64,000 nucleotides of DNA from Meconema thalassinum. Taxonomy: Eukaryota > Arthropoda > Insecta > Orthoptera > Tettigoniidae. The stretch spans positions 132,992,346 through 133,056,345 of the forward strand of contig OX336388.2 of the NCBI GenBank assembly GCA_946902985.2, in the 5' to 3' direction. This document shows positions 45,361-56,329 of this stretch, piece after piece. A program made the translations under genes and the position numbers. The first letter of the stretch is position 1. Every line of letters starts with the position of its first letter. The notes under the pieces were generated by a model that saw nothing but the letters and a program-made list of their open reading frames with translations, made no database searches and had not been told where the DNA came from.

Positions 45361-45689
45361 ACATTCGCGTGATAACATACAACAAAAGATACGGGGGTAC
45401 TCGAGTGGTGAAAGCGCTCAAGACAGCTCTGACGTGTTTACAAGTTCAGGCGGAAGTCGTTAATGAATATGTTGATGTTTTGAAAGAGTGAGAGGGGAGA
45501 CGAGTAGCAAGGAAAGAGGCCGGAGGGCATAAGTATACAGGAATTTCCTAATGAGTTTGGAACGAGACGGCTACTGAAACAGACAGAGGCGGACAGTCAT
45601 TATATTTGAGGGTGACCAGCAACTTCAAATTTGAGCCAGAAAAGTAGGGAATGTGAAATTCGACTTCATTTGAGTTCGAATTTCATCAA

Positions 45690-45701
45690 CTAGGGGTCAG
45701 A
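45690..45701 (+). promoter_or_regulatory. Possible polypurine tract
   Basis: CTAGGGGTCAGA lies directly before the 3' LTR. AGGGG next to the LTR is typical of plus-strand priming sites, but it is short and interrupted. Confidence 0.35.
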
Positions 45702-48347
45702 TGAACCCTTATCATTGTGTCCAATAATAATGTTTCATATTAATAAAAACGATGGAAATACTAAATACATGATATGCTGGATATTTGAGTAATATTGATG
45801 TAGCAAGAAATCTGGACTTGGTAAGACATGCTACGTGCTGGCTGGAAATGACCAATAGTTTCACAACCAATGTTATTCTTGGATTTCTGAGAAAATCAGA
45901 TATGACGCTGTGGCGTACGTGACCATAAAAGGCCAAAATGCTGCGTACAAGGCAAGGAGTGAGAGAGAGGAGAATAGTCGTGACGTCAAAATAAGGGCGG
46001 GATTTGTAAGGTCAGAACTCCGAAGCCAACTTATCTGACCAATAAGAAAACATGACGCCAGAACATAGCGTCAGTGTGTTTTGCGCGGCAATCGGATATA
46101 AAAAGATCTAGCGATCGGTTTGCTTGTTCGACGGCAGATTCGCGACCTGTGAGAAAATACAAGAATTTTGAGAGGTCACACATAATTATAGGCCCATTAT
46201 TTAAAATATTGAGGAGCTGTTTTACTCCCACCATTGAAACTTTAGGCTTTCTGTATATATACAAATGTCTGAGATGAACCGGGACACTCCTAATTATTCT
46301 TCGACAGTCATTTTAAGACGTCCTTAAGACGATATGGTTTTAAAATTATAGTTGTGTGTCGGCAACGAAGTTGGAAATTTTCATAAATTGTGAGATGGCA
46401 ATTAGCCATAGAATAGGGAAAGTCGACGATTCTGCATAGGACGATCTGAGGAAATAAAATACTTAGAACGCAGATAGAACAGTTTAAAAACTTTGATTTA
46501 ATTGTGTTTTAACAGCAGCAAAATGTCGACCATGGAGAGAAGACAGCAAGCTTCATCCTCCATTACCATCAGTGTTATGGGCTAACGGCCTAATGATGGG
46601 AATTGACGAGGCGGGAGGCCTCTGGAAAGCAGTTTAAGTGATGAGTATTAAAAAATTGATTTATTGATTTTGGACGAGGGGAATCGCGAGAGATGTGTGG
46701 AACTTTGTATAGATTTTATTTGTGTGGTTTAATTTAAATTTCAGGGTTTGATTTCTTAACTGACATGCGTGTAGTAAATTTTGGCATTGCGTGACAATTA
46801 TGTTATACAGTAAATTTTGTAATTTAAATGTTTTCCTTATGTATACGTAATTCTTATTGCGAAACGGCCGCATCGATTAACGTATCTATAAAAAGTGTAG
46901 CCATGAATGAGAACCTAGGAACGACAATGATAAATGGACTGATTTAATGATATGTTAAACTAATTACTACGTGGGGGGAATATTTGCATTTTGTTGCTTT
47001 GATAACTCGGGCTAGGACTGATCCTGTTATTAATTCTTTATTGTCATTTGGACATGTTGTGTGTCATTATCTGAGGGGTGTGCTGATTAATGCTACGACG
47101 AGATCTTCGAGAAATGTGCCACGTATTTTGGGTGTAAGTGATGATGATGAGGAGAGGTAAAGCCTGTCCATGACTGCGATATCATTCCGGCAAACTAGTT
47201 ATCCGTGGGGATAAGTTTGACCTGGGAATGTATTCTTAAAAATCCCTGAGAGGATGTTTTGAGATAATGTGTTATTTATTTGTACGCGTTTAACAGGTGG
47301 CGATTAGCAAAGGTGCTGTACGCTGGCTATGGGCCAGAATCTATATTTAGCATGGCACTAATTACTACTTGGGGGAAGAAATCAGCCACTCTCTCGGTGA
47401 TGCGATAACAGGCCCGGTTGTCTCCAGCTCGTTATGACACGTTATGTTTGCTTTAAAGCCTAATGAGTTAAGGTTATTTTATTTGGTTTAATTTGGGAAG
47501 TTGCCATGTTGTCGATCCAAGTTTCTTTTATCATTACTACGACTTATTTGTTCATTGTTTTAAAACGCCAAACTTTCCGGCGTGAAAATTAAAAGTTGTA
47601 TTTTGTTGTTGTTGGCTCTTATTTTCAAGGCCATTGTATTCATATAAATATAATTTGGCAACCGGCCAAACCTGTTCATGTCATGTTATGCCTTCCTAGT
47701 GTTTAAGGTATAAGTCGGTAATTCCGCAGCCCTTATTTTAAATAATACACACGTGTATTTGGTTGTGGTAATCTAAGGTTAGAGCATGTCAGTAGTGTAT
47801 ATAAATATGTAATTGTTGTTCCCACATTTCCGTAATTCGTCCTTCGCAGTACGGAGTCCGTTCCCGAACCAACTGTTTTGGTCGGAAACGAGCGCCCGTC
47901 AAAATGCTCATTACTTGAACTAGTCTTAAAACCCGTGTCGCTCATAAATATTAAATTTTTGTACTATTTTATTTGTTTGTTATATTTGGATCTTGTGATC
48001 CGTTTTCTTTTGTTACTTTGACTTAAGTGACATTTCAGTCACAATGCTTGTTGACAGCTGTCATGCCATGTCGTCATGGTACGTCAGGCTGGTCAGTGTT
48101 AGATCTGTTCACGCGAGTGAACAATAAAAGGGTGGTTATAGTTTTCCTTCTTTATGTTTGATTCAGTTAATAAATTTCATTTTGTTAGTAGATCCTGTTG
48201 TTTTTCTTGGCTTTGTAATAATAATAAGTTAACCTTATGAATCCTGGAAGTTATGTTGATAGCAAAACCTCTAAATCACATTCACAAGAATCCATTACGA
48301 CCCCGAAATTTTGAATCTTGTCTACATGCTATTTTCCAAAGGGTTTA
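45702..48347 (+). repeat. 3' LTR
   Basis: 2,646 bp, matching the 5' LTR. Differences seen: a T in ATTGATTTATTGATTTTGG (46661 region) against G in the 5' copy, and CCTTCTTTATG against CCTTTTTTATG (48147 region). Followed by ATATATAT. Confidence 0.93.
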
Positions 48348-48353
48348 ATATAT

Positions 48354-48480
48354 ATATATAAACTTTTGAACTGACGGTGGTTTTGAGGTCTGGGGGATGT
48401 GAAACGCCAAGATATGTCGAAATTTTCCGGAAGTCGAAATATGGTACCCATTGCAATAGTTAGCTTTCTAATGAAATCTA
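48354..48480. other. Continuation of the repeat split by the LTR element
   Basis: Non-coding sequence with GACGGTGGTTTTGAGGTCTG and GAAACGCCAAG. It is probably the other half of the 38.8-39.36 kb repeat. Confidence 0.3.
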
Positions 48481-49505
48481 CCTAAAAATACACACAAAAT
48501 ATAGTTTAGGTTCAAAATACTTCAAAAATGCAATGTAGATTTGAAATACTCACAAAATACAATTGAAATTCAAAATGCCAACAAAATGCAATTTACATTG
48601 AAAATACTTACAAAGTACAATTGAAATTCAAAATGCTAACAAAATTCAATTTAGATTGAAAATACTTACAAAATGCAATTTAGATTCCTAATACTTACAA
48701 AATGCAATTGAAATTGAAAATACACAATGCAATTGAGATTGAAAATGCCCTATCAAATTCGAAATATTCACAAATTCCAACTGAAATTCAAAATATTTAC
48801 AAAATGCAATTTAGATTGAAAATACTTACAAAATTCAACTTAGATTCCAAATACTTGCAAATTGCAATTTAAATTGAAGATGCACTATGCAATATTGTGA
48901 TTGAAAATGTCCTACCAGATTCAAAATACTCACAAAATGCAACTGAAAATCAAAATACTTACAAAATACAATTGTAATTTAAATTACTTACGAAAAGAAT
49001 CAAATTAAAAATACTCACAATGTATCAGCCGCGATTCAAAATACTTACAAAATACAATTTAGATTGAAAAGAATTACAAAATGGAGTTTAGATCGAAAAT
49101 ACTTACAAAATTCAATATAGATTAAAAAACTGACAAAGGGTAATTTGGATGGGAAATACAAAATATAATTTAGATACACGAGGAGCCAATTCACAAAACA
49201 GTGCGGGAATCTTAAGGAGAAAAGGGAATATAATGAAAAGAAAATGAAGGTTGATCCCTCGAAGTATCAGGGATCAGGAAAGATGAGAGAAGGGCCAATT
49301 AAGGCGGGAGAGGAAGAGACTCCCAAGGCCTCGGATATCCTAATACCGTCGGGGTTGGAAAAGGACAAGAGTCGACCAAGAGGGGTCGACAGGAAAGAAG
49401 ACGGAGAGGAGTCCGGCACAAGTAAGTGGGAGCAATTCCGGACTCAGCTGGGGTCCCGTGGCCGCCAACCCACTTCCCATTAGATGTGAGCCCCTGGGGG
49501 GAAAA
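48481..49505 (+). repeat. Composite repeat X, copy 3, with expanded internal array
   Basis: About 650 bp of degenerate units of the type AAAATACTTACAAAATGCAA followed by TTTAGATTG, period roughly 30-40 bp. Next come GATACACGAGGAGCCAATTC and CAGTGCGGG, then the distal X block (CAAGGCCTCGGATATCCTAA, GGGGTCGACAGGAAAGAAGA, GTGAGCCCCTGGGG). The hairpin head is not seen. The 79-codon frame at 49244 is not convincing as a gene. Confidence 0.65.
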
Positions 49506-49609
49506 TAGCTTGAGAATGTGATTGAGTATTCGTTTGTTCTTTTGGGAGATTAAAATTACTACCGAAAAGCAATATCGCTAGGGGTAACGACAGTGTTGCG
49601 TGTTTCAGT

Positions 49610-49790
49610 CCCAAAACTTTAAGACTAGTTTGATGCAGCCCTTCCCGTCTCCCTGTTCTGAACTAATCGTTTCATCTGTACATAGACACATCTCTACTCC
49701 CCAACTCGTCTTAATATCTCGTATTTGATACCCATACAATTCTTATCATTCTCCTGTAACACCACATTTCATAAGCTTCTAATCTCCTCT
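49610..49790 (-). pseudogene. Inverted LINE (clade A) 3' fragment
   Basis: On the minus strand this aligns with the 3' end of the LINE just downstream: ACGATTAGTTCAGAACAGGG, GTTTGATGCAGC (complement) and GAAATGTGGTGTTACAGGAG. It is more diverged than that copy and includes the end of the ORF region only. Confidence 0.65.
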
Positions 49791-49821
49791 TACCTGTCGT
49801 ACCATCAGTTCAAATTTCACT

Positions 49822-50940
49822 TCAAGGAAAGATAAGAGAACGTTCATGGCTTTTGTAGACTTAGAAAAGGCTTTTGATAACGTTGATTGGACTAAATTGT
49901 TTGACATTTTGAAATCAATTGGAATAAAGTACAGGGATAGGAGGGTGATATACAATCTGTACAGAAACCAGACAGCAGTCATTCGAGTTGAAGGACATGA
50001 GAGAGAAGCTGGTATTCAGAAAGGTGTAAGGCAAGGCTGCAACTTATCACCCATACTTTTCAATCTTTACATTGAACAAGCAATGAAGGAGATTAGAGAA
50101 AAATTTAAAGTGGGAGTGAAGATTCAAGGAGAAATAATTTCAACTCTGAGATTTGCTGATGACATCGTCATCTTGGCCGACAAGCCTGAGGATTTGAATG
50201 AGTTTTTGAATGGTATGGACTCCGTCTTACGGAAAGAATTCATGATGAAAATAAATAAATGTAAAACAAAAATACTGGAATGCAGCCGAAATAAATCAGA
50301 AACCTCTATGGAGATCAAATTGGCAGGTGAAAAGCTGAAGGAAGTAGGAGACTTCTGTTACTTAGGAAGCAGAATAACCAGTGATGGACGAAGCAAAGAG
50401 GATATTAAAAGTAGGTTGGCTCAGGCAAAGAAAGCATTTCTACAAAAAAGGAATCTGCTGACATCGAATATAGATTTAGGTATTAGGAAGTCATTTTTGA
50501 AAGCCTTTGTCTGGAGCGTGGCGCTCTATGGAAGTGAAACTTGGACTATTGGTGCAGCAGAAAAGAGGAGAATTGAAGCATTTGAAATGTGGTGTTACAG
50601 GAGAATGATGAAGATCAGATGGGTAGATAGGGTTACAAACAAAGAGGTATTAAGACGAGTGGGAGAGGAGAGATGTTTCTGGCGACTGCTAATGAAGAGA
50701 AGAGATAGGTTGGTAGGACACTTACTAAGACACCCAGGAATAGCAACCTTAGTTATGGAAGGAAGGGTCGAGGACAAAAACTGTAGGGGTAGACCAAGGT
50801 TAGAATATGTTAAACAGATTGCCTCCGATGTAGGGTGTCGGAGCTATGTAGAGATGAAACGATTAGCTCAGGACAGGGAGGCATGGAGAGCTGCATCAAA
50901 CCAGTCAAAAGACTGAAGACTCAAACAACAACAACAACAG
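49822..50940 (+). pseudogene. 5'-truncated LINE (clade A), intact frame to the C-terminus
   Basis: The open frame from RKDKRTFMAFVDLEKAFDNV runs through GVRQGCNLSPILFNLY, the catalytic LRFADDIVILAD, NKCKTKILECSRNKSE, GDFCYLGSRITSDGRSKEDI, ALYGSETWTIGAAEKRRIEA, RWVDRVTNKEVLRRVGEERC and GHLLRHPGIATLVMEGRVED, ending NQSKD at 50916. A (CAA)n tail (50923-50938) follows. The palm and C-terminal region are intact but the fingers and endonuclease are missing. It is the cleaner sibling of the copy at 22.5 kb. Confidence 0.9.
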
Positions 50941-51009
50941 AGCGTTACGCTCCAGATAAACTATATCAAAAATGACTTTCTAATAAATATTTGATATTAA
51001 ATATCTCAT

Positions 51010-51188
51010 TCTGTAGAGATGCTGTAGTAGTTGCTTGTGCTAACATACTTATCACATCCTCTTCGTCCATCACTGTTATTTGTTTATTTCCATACATTTT
51101 AGAAACTCATCCAAATTCTTTGATAAATTGGCCAAGTTTACAATGCCATCACAGAGTCGTATAAATTCACCTTGAATATTTATTATTT
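51010..51188 (-). pseudogene. LINE (clade A) RT remnant, distal piece
   Basis: On the minus strand it reads IQGEFIRL, GIVNLANLSKNLDEFLKCME and then, shifted, SDGR. These match IQGEIISTLRFADDIVILAD and SDGRSKED of the 49.8 kb LINE, with the catalytic FADD lost. It is the downstream continuation of the piece at 55578-55765, from which it is separated by a clade B LINE and a Helitron. Confidence 0.7.
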
Positions 51189-51196
51189 ATTTAATC

Positions 51197-51580
51197 GAAT
51201 GGCACTATTACAGAGCACGTAACATCAATACAAATCTTGCCACATATCTTTTTTCTCTCTGCCCACATTCGCTTCGTCCTCTCTGATCTCTGCTCTCAGA
51301 GCTGTTCATTGTTACGTTGCTGCTTTCGTTGTCTTTCTTGTTTCCCCCTGAAGATCACTTTTTGAATTTTGTCCCGAAATAAATTCCTATTATTTATATC
51401 TGTAATGGCAATGTCTACTTCCTTAAGATCCTATAATGTCTGTGTAAACCACGCTGGTTGAACTTTAAGTTTTAAAATTTTATAAAAAATTTGTTTTGTT
51501 AGCCTGTCATTATTCATTCTATTTAAATGCCCAAAAAATGACATCCGTCGTTTGCGCATGGTGTGAATTATATTAATTTA
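51197..51580 (-). pseudogene. LINE (clade B) C-terminal fragment inserted into the clade A LINE
   Basis: Minus strand: MRKRRMSFFGHLNRMNNDRL, TKQIFYKILKLKVQPAWFTQ, DLKEVDIAITDINNRNLFRD. This is the post-RT region shared with the 16.2, 60.3 and 62.8 kb remnants. The eight-base repeat GATTAAAT (minus strand) lies at 51189-51196 and 55570-55577. It brackets this LINE plus the Helitron, so the LINE inserted first (5'-truncated) and the Helitron later near its 5' junction. Confidence 0.75.
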
Positions 51581-51964
51581 CTAGCAGTAGTACCCGGCTT
51601 CGCCCGGTGAAATGATGATAATGTTTTAAGGTCTCCTTAGAAATATAATGGACTTAAAATCTAAGTCATTTGCCCCCAAAGACAATGAGGAAGTAATATC
51701 TAGGTAATTTGCCCTTTTGATAAGGATGATAATAAAAACTACTGTTGAATTGACACGTCAAACTTACAAACTACTTTAATAGAAATACATATTTCAAAAT
51801 TCACAGGCGAGGAAGACTTATTGTGTGTGGTGATTAATGGTGTAATGGGCGTAACATCCACTGTAGATCATTTGCTCTTATGATGAGGATGATAAGGGAA
51901 ACTACTACCGGTATTGAATTGACACTTCAACTTATAATGTACACAATGTACTGTAATAAAAATA

Positions 51965-52431
51965 TGGCGGCTTCGGTGGCGTATTTGGTAGCATGCTGAG
52001 CTTCAATGCCCAAGATAGCGGGTTCAAGAGCGTTAAAAATCCCTCAGTATGCCTTTCTTCGGAGGGTCAGTAAAGCCGGCGGTCCCATGTCAGATGTATG
52101 GCATGTTAAAGAACCTTCCACTAATTACACCTGTGTGAAGCTAAATTGGATAGGTAAACAACGCTCTTAGATGTCTACGTCCGTTGCCAAGAGCTGACTG
52201 CAGTGGCGTCTAGTAGCTAAGTTCCGAACTTGGCCTAGTAGTCGTGACGGCAAAAGTACGAACTATTTGAAGAATTCTAAGTTGCAGTTTGTACTTAAAT
52301 TAAAAAACAGAAAACACTCACTAATACAGTCATCACAATTAACACCGGTTATCAGACAGATTCTACACACACCCAAAGTACACGGGGCTACATGACCGCG
52401 TTGTCGCAGCCCCTAAACTTAAGAACCAACC
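51965..52431 (+). mobile_element. SINE family 1, tail A (copy e)
   Basis: Plus-oriented head GGCTTCGGTGGCGTATTTGG and GCGGGTTCAAGAG (damaged B box), ending in tail A complement CGTTGTCGCAGCCCCTAAAC. AAAAATA flanks it (51958-51964 and 52432-52438), a short probable target-site duplication. Inserted into the Helitron. Confidence 0.8.
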
Positions 52432-52894
52432 AAAAATAAATATTTTAAAAATCACAGTCGAGAAATACTTTATGTAGCGGTGATTATTGGTATGATGCGC
52501 GTAACATCTAGGTCATTTGCACTTATGATGATAATAATAAGGTAATTAAAAATGACTACTAAACGAACATGGTGTTATTTTAAAACTGATATAGGTAATT
52601 CAGGTATCTAGCTTCGATGTCTTCCAAAGTCTCTACCTTATTTTCTGGCTTAGGCCTGTACTCGATGCGTCTAGTGAAAGAGCGTACTGCTCGGCAAAGA
52701 CAAAGAATATAGGTCCAAGCTGTACGAACCTGAGATGATCGCAGATGATGACGAAATATGATGACACGCGTTCGGGGTTCCCCGTCCTATTTAGATTGAC
52801 CGGGAATCACTCACTGTTTCGCAACGGCCCTGTGCTGGCATCAGCATAGACAGCAGGAGATAATACGGCGGGCTCAGGAAAGTAATCTCAAGTC

Positions 52895-53335
52895 ACCTCG
52901 CGATGAATCAGCAAGCTATTCTAACAACTGACCTCCCCCCCAGGGTCTCACAACTTGTGGGACGTGGATTGGCGACCACGGGACCCCAGCTGAGTCTGGC
53001 ATCGCTTCTGCTTCCTGGTGCCAGGCTCATTTCAGTTTTCTTTCCTGTCGGCCTCCCTTGGTCAACTCTTGTTCTCTTCCGACCCAGACTGTATTAGGGT
53101 ATCCGAGGGCTAGGGAGTCTTTCAATTTCCCGCCTTAATTGGCTTTGTCTCATCTTTCCTGGTACCCTCATTCTTCGAGGGGTCTGCCTTCTTTTCCTTT
53201 TCATAATATCTCCTGTCTTCTGTTCAAGGCCCTCAAAGAGGCAGGGTGTGTGTAGACCCACCACTTCTGGTACACCCTCAAGGGCTCATGACTGGTGAGT
53301 TAGGAAGCAGGCAACCCCGAGGAATTCCTGAGCTA
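52895..53335 (-). repeat. Composite repeat X, copy 4 (inverted, within the Helitron)
   Basis: The minus strand gives the distal X block in order: CAGGGTCTCACAACTTGTG and CAACTCTTGTTCTCTTCCGA appear on plus as complements of the 33.6-33.9 kb blocks, followed by the CCTCAAGGGCTCATGACTGG region. The hairpin head is absent. Confidence 0.6.
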
Positions 53336-55490
53336 AATGCAGGGAATGGAGTGGTATGTGATAAATTTCAAGTGGACAGTGTTACGCATCGGGTTCCAAA
53401 GGGTAAGTATACACACTTTGTTTTCGATCGGTGAACGATGTAGATTTGTACCAAAAGGCCTTAATGCGGGAAATGGAGTGGTCTGTCCGAAATTTCGAGT
53501 GGACAGTGTTACTCGTCGAGTTCCAAACGGTAATTATGTAAAATCTGGTTGAGATCGGTGAAACGGTGTAGTTTTGTGCCAAAGGGCCAAAATGCAGGGA
53601 ATAGAGTGAGTGGCCTGTCCGAATTTTAAAGTGGACAGTGTTACTCATCGGGTTCCAAAGGGTAAGTCTACACATTTTGTTTTCGATCGGTGAAAGATGT
53701 AGATTTGTGCCAAAGGGCCTAAATGCGTGGAATGGAGTGGTCTGTCCGAAATTTCGAGTGGACAGTGTTACTCGTCGAGTTCCAAAGGGTAATTATGTAA
53801 AATATGGTTGAGATCGGTGAAACGGTGTAGTTTTCTGCCAAAGGGCCAAAAAGCAGGGAATAGTGTGGTCTGTCCGAAATTTAAAGTGAACAGTGTTACT
53901 TGTCGGGTTCCTACGGGTAAGTATATAAAATTGGGGTCAGATCGGTGAAACGGTGTAGATTTGTGCCACACAGCCAAAATGGCCTCGCCGCAATTTCAAG
54001 CAGACAGTGTTAGTCGCAGTGTTCCAAAGGGTAAATATACACATTTTGGTTGAGATCGGTGAAACGGTGTAGATTTGGGACAAAGGGCCTAAATGCAGGG
54101 AATGGAGTGGTCTGTCCGCAATTTCAAGCAGACAGTGTTACTCGCTGGGTACCAAAGGGTAAATTTCCGAATATTGGTTCTGATCGGTGAAACGGTGTAG
54201 ATTTGTGCCAAAGTGCCTAAATGCAGGGAATGGGGTGGTCTGTCCAAAATTTTAAGTGGACAGTGTTACTCGCAGGGTTCCAAAGGGTAAGTATACAAAT
54301 TTTGGTTCAGATCGGTGAAACGGTGTAGATTTGTGCCAAAGGGCCTAAATGCAGGGGATGGAGTAGCCTCTCCATAATTTCAAGCAGACAGTGTTAGTCG
54401 CAGTGTTCCAAAGGGTAAATATACAAATTTTGGTTGAGATCGGTGGAATGGTGTAGATTTTGGCCAAAGGGCCTAAATGCAGGGAATGGAGTGGTCTGTC
54501 CGCAATTTCAAGCAGACAGTGTTACTCGCAGGCCTTCAAAGGGTGAGTATACAAATTTTGATTCAGATCGGTGAAACGGTGTTGATTTGTGCCAAAGGGC
54601 CTGAATGCAGGGAATGGAGTGGTCTGCCCGCAATTTCAAGCAGACAGTGTTACTCGCAGGCTTTCAAAGGGTGAGTATACAAATTTTGGTTGAGATCGGT
54701 GGAACGGTGTAGATTTGGGCCAAAGGGCCTGAATGCAGGGAATGGAGTGGTCCATCCGCAATTTCAAGCGGACAGTGTTACTCGCAGGGTACCAAAGGGT
54801 AAGTATACACATTTTGGTTCAGATCGGTGAAACGGTGTATATTTGTGCAAAAAGGGCCTAAATGCAGCGAATGGCGTGGTCTGTCCGAAATTTCAAGCAG
54901 ACAGTGTTACTCGCAGGGTACCAAAGGGTAAGAATACGAATTTTGGTTCTGATCGGTGAAACGGTGTAGATTGGGACCAAAGGGCCTAAATGCAGGGAAT
55001 GGGGTGGTCTGTCCGAAATTTTAAGTGGACAGTGTTACTCGCAGGGTTCCAAAGGGTAAATATACAAATTTTGGTTGAGATCGGTGAAACGGTGTGGATT
55101 TGGACCAAAGGGCCTAAATGCAGGGAATGGGGTGGTCTGTCCGAATTTTTAAGTGGACAGTGTTACTCGCAGGGTTCCAAAGGTTAAATATACAAATTTT
55201 GGTTGAGATCGGTGAAACGGTGTGGATTTGGACCAAAGGGCCTAAATGCAGGGAATGGGGTGGTCTGTCCGAATTTTTAAGTGGACAGTGTTACTCGCAG
55301 GGTTCCAAAGGTAAAATATACAACTTTTGGTTCAGATCGGTGAAACGGTGTAGATTTGTGCAAAAGGGCCTAAATGCAGGGCATGGGGTGGTCTGTCCGA
55401 AATTTAATGTTGACAGGGTTACCCGCAGGGTCCCAAAGGGTAAGTATACAAATTTTGGTTCAGATCGGTGAAACGGTGTAGATTTGTATA
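53320..55490. repeat. Tandem array, about 17 units of roughly 128 bp
   Basis: Each unit carries AAATGCAGGGAATGGRGTGG, TCTGTCCGAAATTT, GTGGACAGTGTTACTCGCAG, GTTCCAAAGGGTAA and GATCGGTGAAACGGTGTAGA. Units toward 55.4 kb are more alike than those near 53.4 kb, and one near 53.97 kb is shortened. Frames across it repeat MQGMGWSV-like peptides and are artefacts. Confidence 0.93.
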
Positions 55491-55494
55491 CATA

Positions 55495-55497
<3 letters not shown>

Positions 55498-55540
<43 letters not shown>
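55498..55540. repeat. (CAGA)n microsatellite at the Helitron 5' end
   Basis: Ten uninterrupted CAGA units close to the TATATATATAGA terminus. Confidence 0.95.
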
Positions 55541-55544
<4 letters not shown>

Positions 55545-55577
55545 TTTGTGCTTTATATATATAGATTACATTTAATC

Positions 55578-55765
55578 TTACTTTAAATTTCTCTCTCATT
55601 TCTTTCATAGCTTTATCAATGTATAGATTGAAATGTATGGGTGATCAGTTGTAGCTTTTCGTTACATCTTTTGGAAAACGAGCCTCTGTCATATATCGGC
55701 AGTCAGATTTCTGACCCTCATCTCCCTGTATAACAGTGCCATTTTTTAAGAACATTAAATTTTAT
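55578..55765 (-). pseudogene. LINE (clade A) RT remnant, proximal piece
   Basis: Minus strand: TVIQGDEGQKS, then NLYIDKAMKEMREKFKVRLN, preceded by a stop where RQGCNLSP is expected. This corresponds to GVRQGCNLSPILFNLYIEQA of the 49.8 kb copy. The text continues at 51188 on the far side of the nested insertions. Confidence 0.75.
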
Positions 55766-56089
55766 TATATTCGCTTTCGGTGTAAAGGATCACACGCACA
55801 GCCGGTGCCATCTGCCTTCTAAATCAAAACCAAAGTCGATACTCCACATCCCATGTCAGAAAGACACTCATACAGAGTCATGCATAATGCACCAAAATAT
55901 CACCCGGTGTCACTGACAGTATCGGAGAGCTCGAAACTAAATCAGCTCGCGATACAAGATGACGGCTCTTGAAACTAATATCGTATTTCTATAAGGATTC
56001 CTCGCCTTTGGTTCTTTTTATGCCTTTCTTATCCTTCTCTTTGACTTGAGTCAATTTTAGAGAATGTCTCTGTACGCACAGCCCTCTGA
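55766..56089. other. No recognised feature
   Basis: Nothing identifiable was seen between the LINE piece and the palindrome. Confidence 0.35.
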
Positions 56090-56188
56090 CAATTTAATCG
56101 GTCATTTGAGAAACCCACACATCTGCAACTTGCAATTTAAAATTACAATTTGCAGATGTGGGGTTTCTCAAAAGACCGATTCAATTGA
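56090..56188. repeat. Near-perfect palindrome, arms about 48 bp
   Basis: The left arm contains AATCGGTCATTTGAGAAACC and CACACATCTGCAA. The right arm reads back as GCAGATGTGGGGTTTCTCA and GACCGATTCAATT. There is almost no spacer (turn at AATTTAAAATT, about 56138). It would extrude as a long hairpin and may be a minimal foldback MITE. Confidence 0.9.
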
Positions 56189-56329
56189 TATTGCAACTAG
56201 AGTCGGGCAAATTCGCTCTAGTTCCGCTCGGTATAGCAAGCTTCCGTATAGCTGGTACTGTCGCCCACCAAGGTCAAATCTCTCGCCAATGTCTCGATAA
56301 TACCAGAATTCCTCATTCTCGATGTTGTC

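Larger units (their letters stand above)
39401..48347 (+). mobile_element. Recent LTR retrotransposon with Gag only (Pol deleted)
   Basis: The two LTRs are equal in length (2,646 bp) and almost identical; I found two substitutions by eye. The internal region is 3,655 bp (42047-45701) with an 857-codon Gag-like ORF, then a 60-codon scrap of integrase C-terminus. Protease, RT and RNase H are missing, so it cannot copy itself. Target duplication is ATAT or longer, within an (AT)n run, so its length cannot be fixed. LTR ends are TGAACCC…GGGTTTA. The integrase scrap suggests a Ty3/gypsy or retrovirus-like parent. It resembles plant TR-GAG-type non-autonomous elements in layout. Confidence 0.9.
51581..55565 (-). 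mobile_element. 4-kb non-autonomous Helitron with internal tandem array
   Basis: Read on the minus strand it starts A|TCTATATATATAAAGCAC, then a (CTGT)n run. It ends with hairpin ACCGGGCGAAGCCGGGT, spacer ACTACTG and CTAG|T. TC start, hairpin plus CTRR end and A|T insertion are the Helitron hallmarks. Contents from the 5' end: an array of about 17 units of 128 bp (53320-55480), an inverted copy of repeat X, and three diverged units of about 170 bp near the 3' end (51605-52600) interrupted by a SINE. No Rep/helicase gene is present, so it depends on another Helitron. Confidence 0.8.

Noticed and set aside
54477..55471. Frames repeating MQGMGWSV-like peptides
   Set aside because: They follow the 128-bp Helitron array in phase and break between units.
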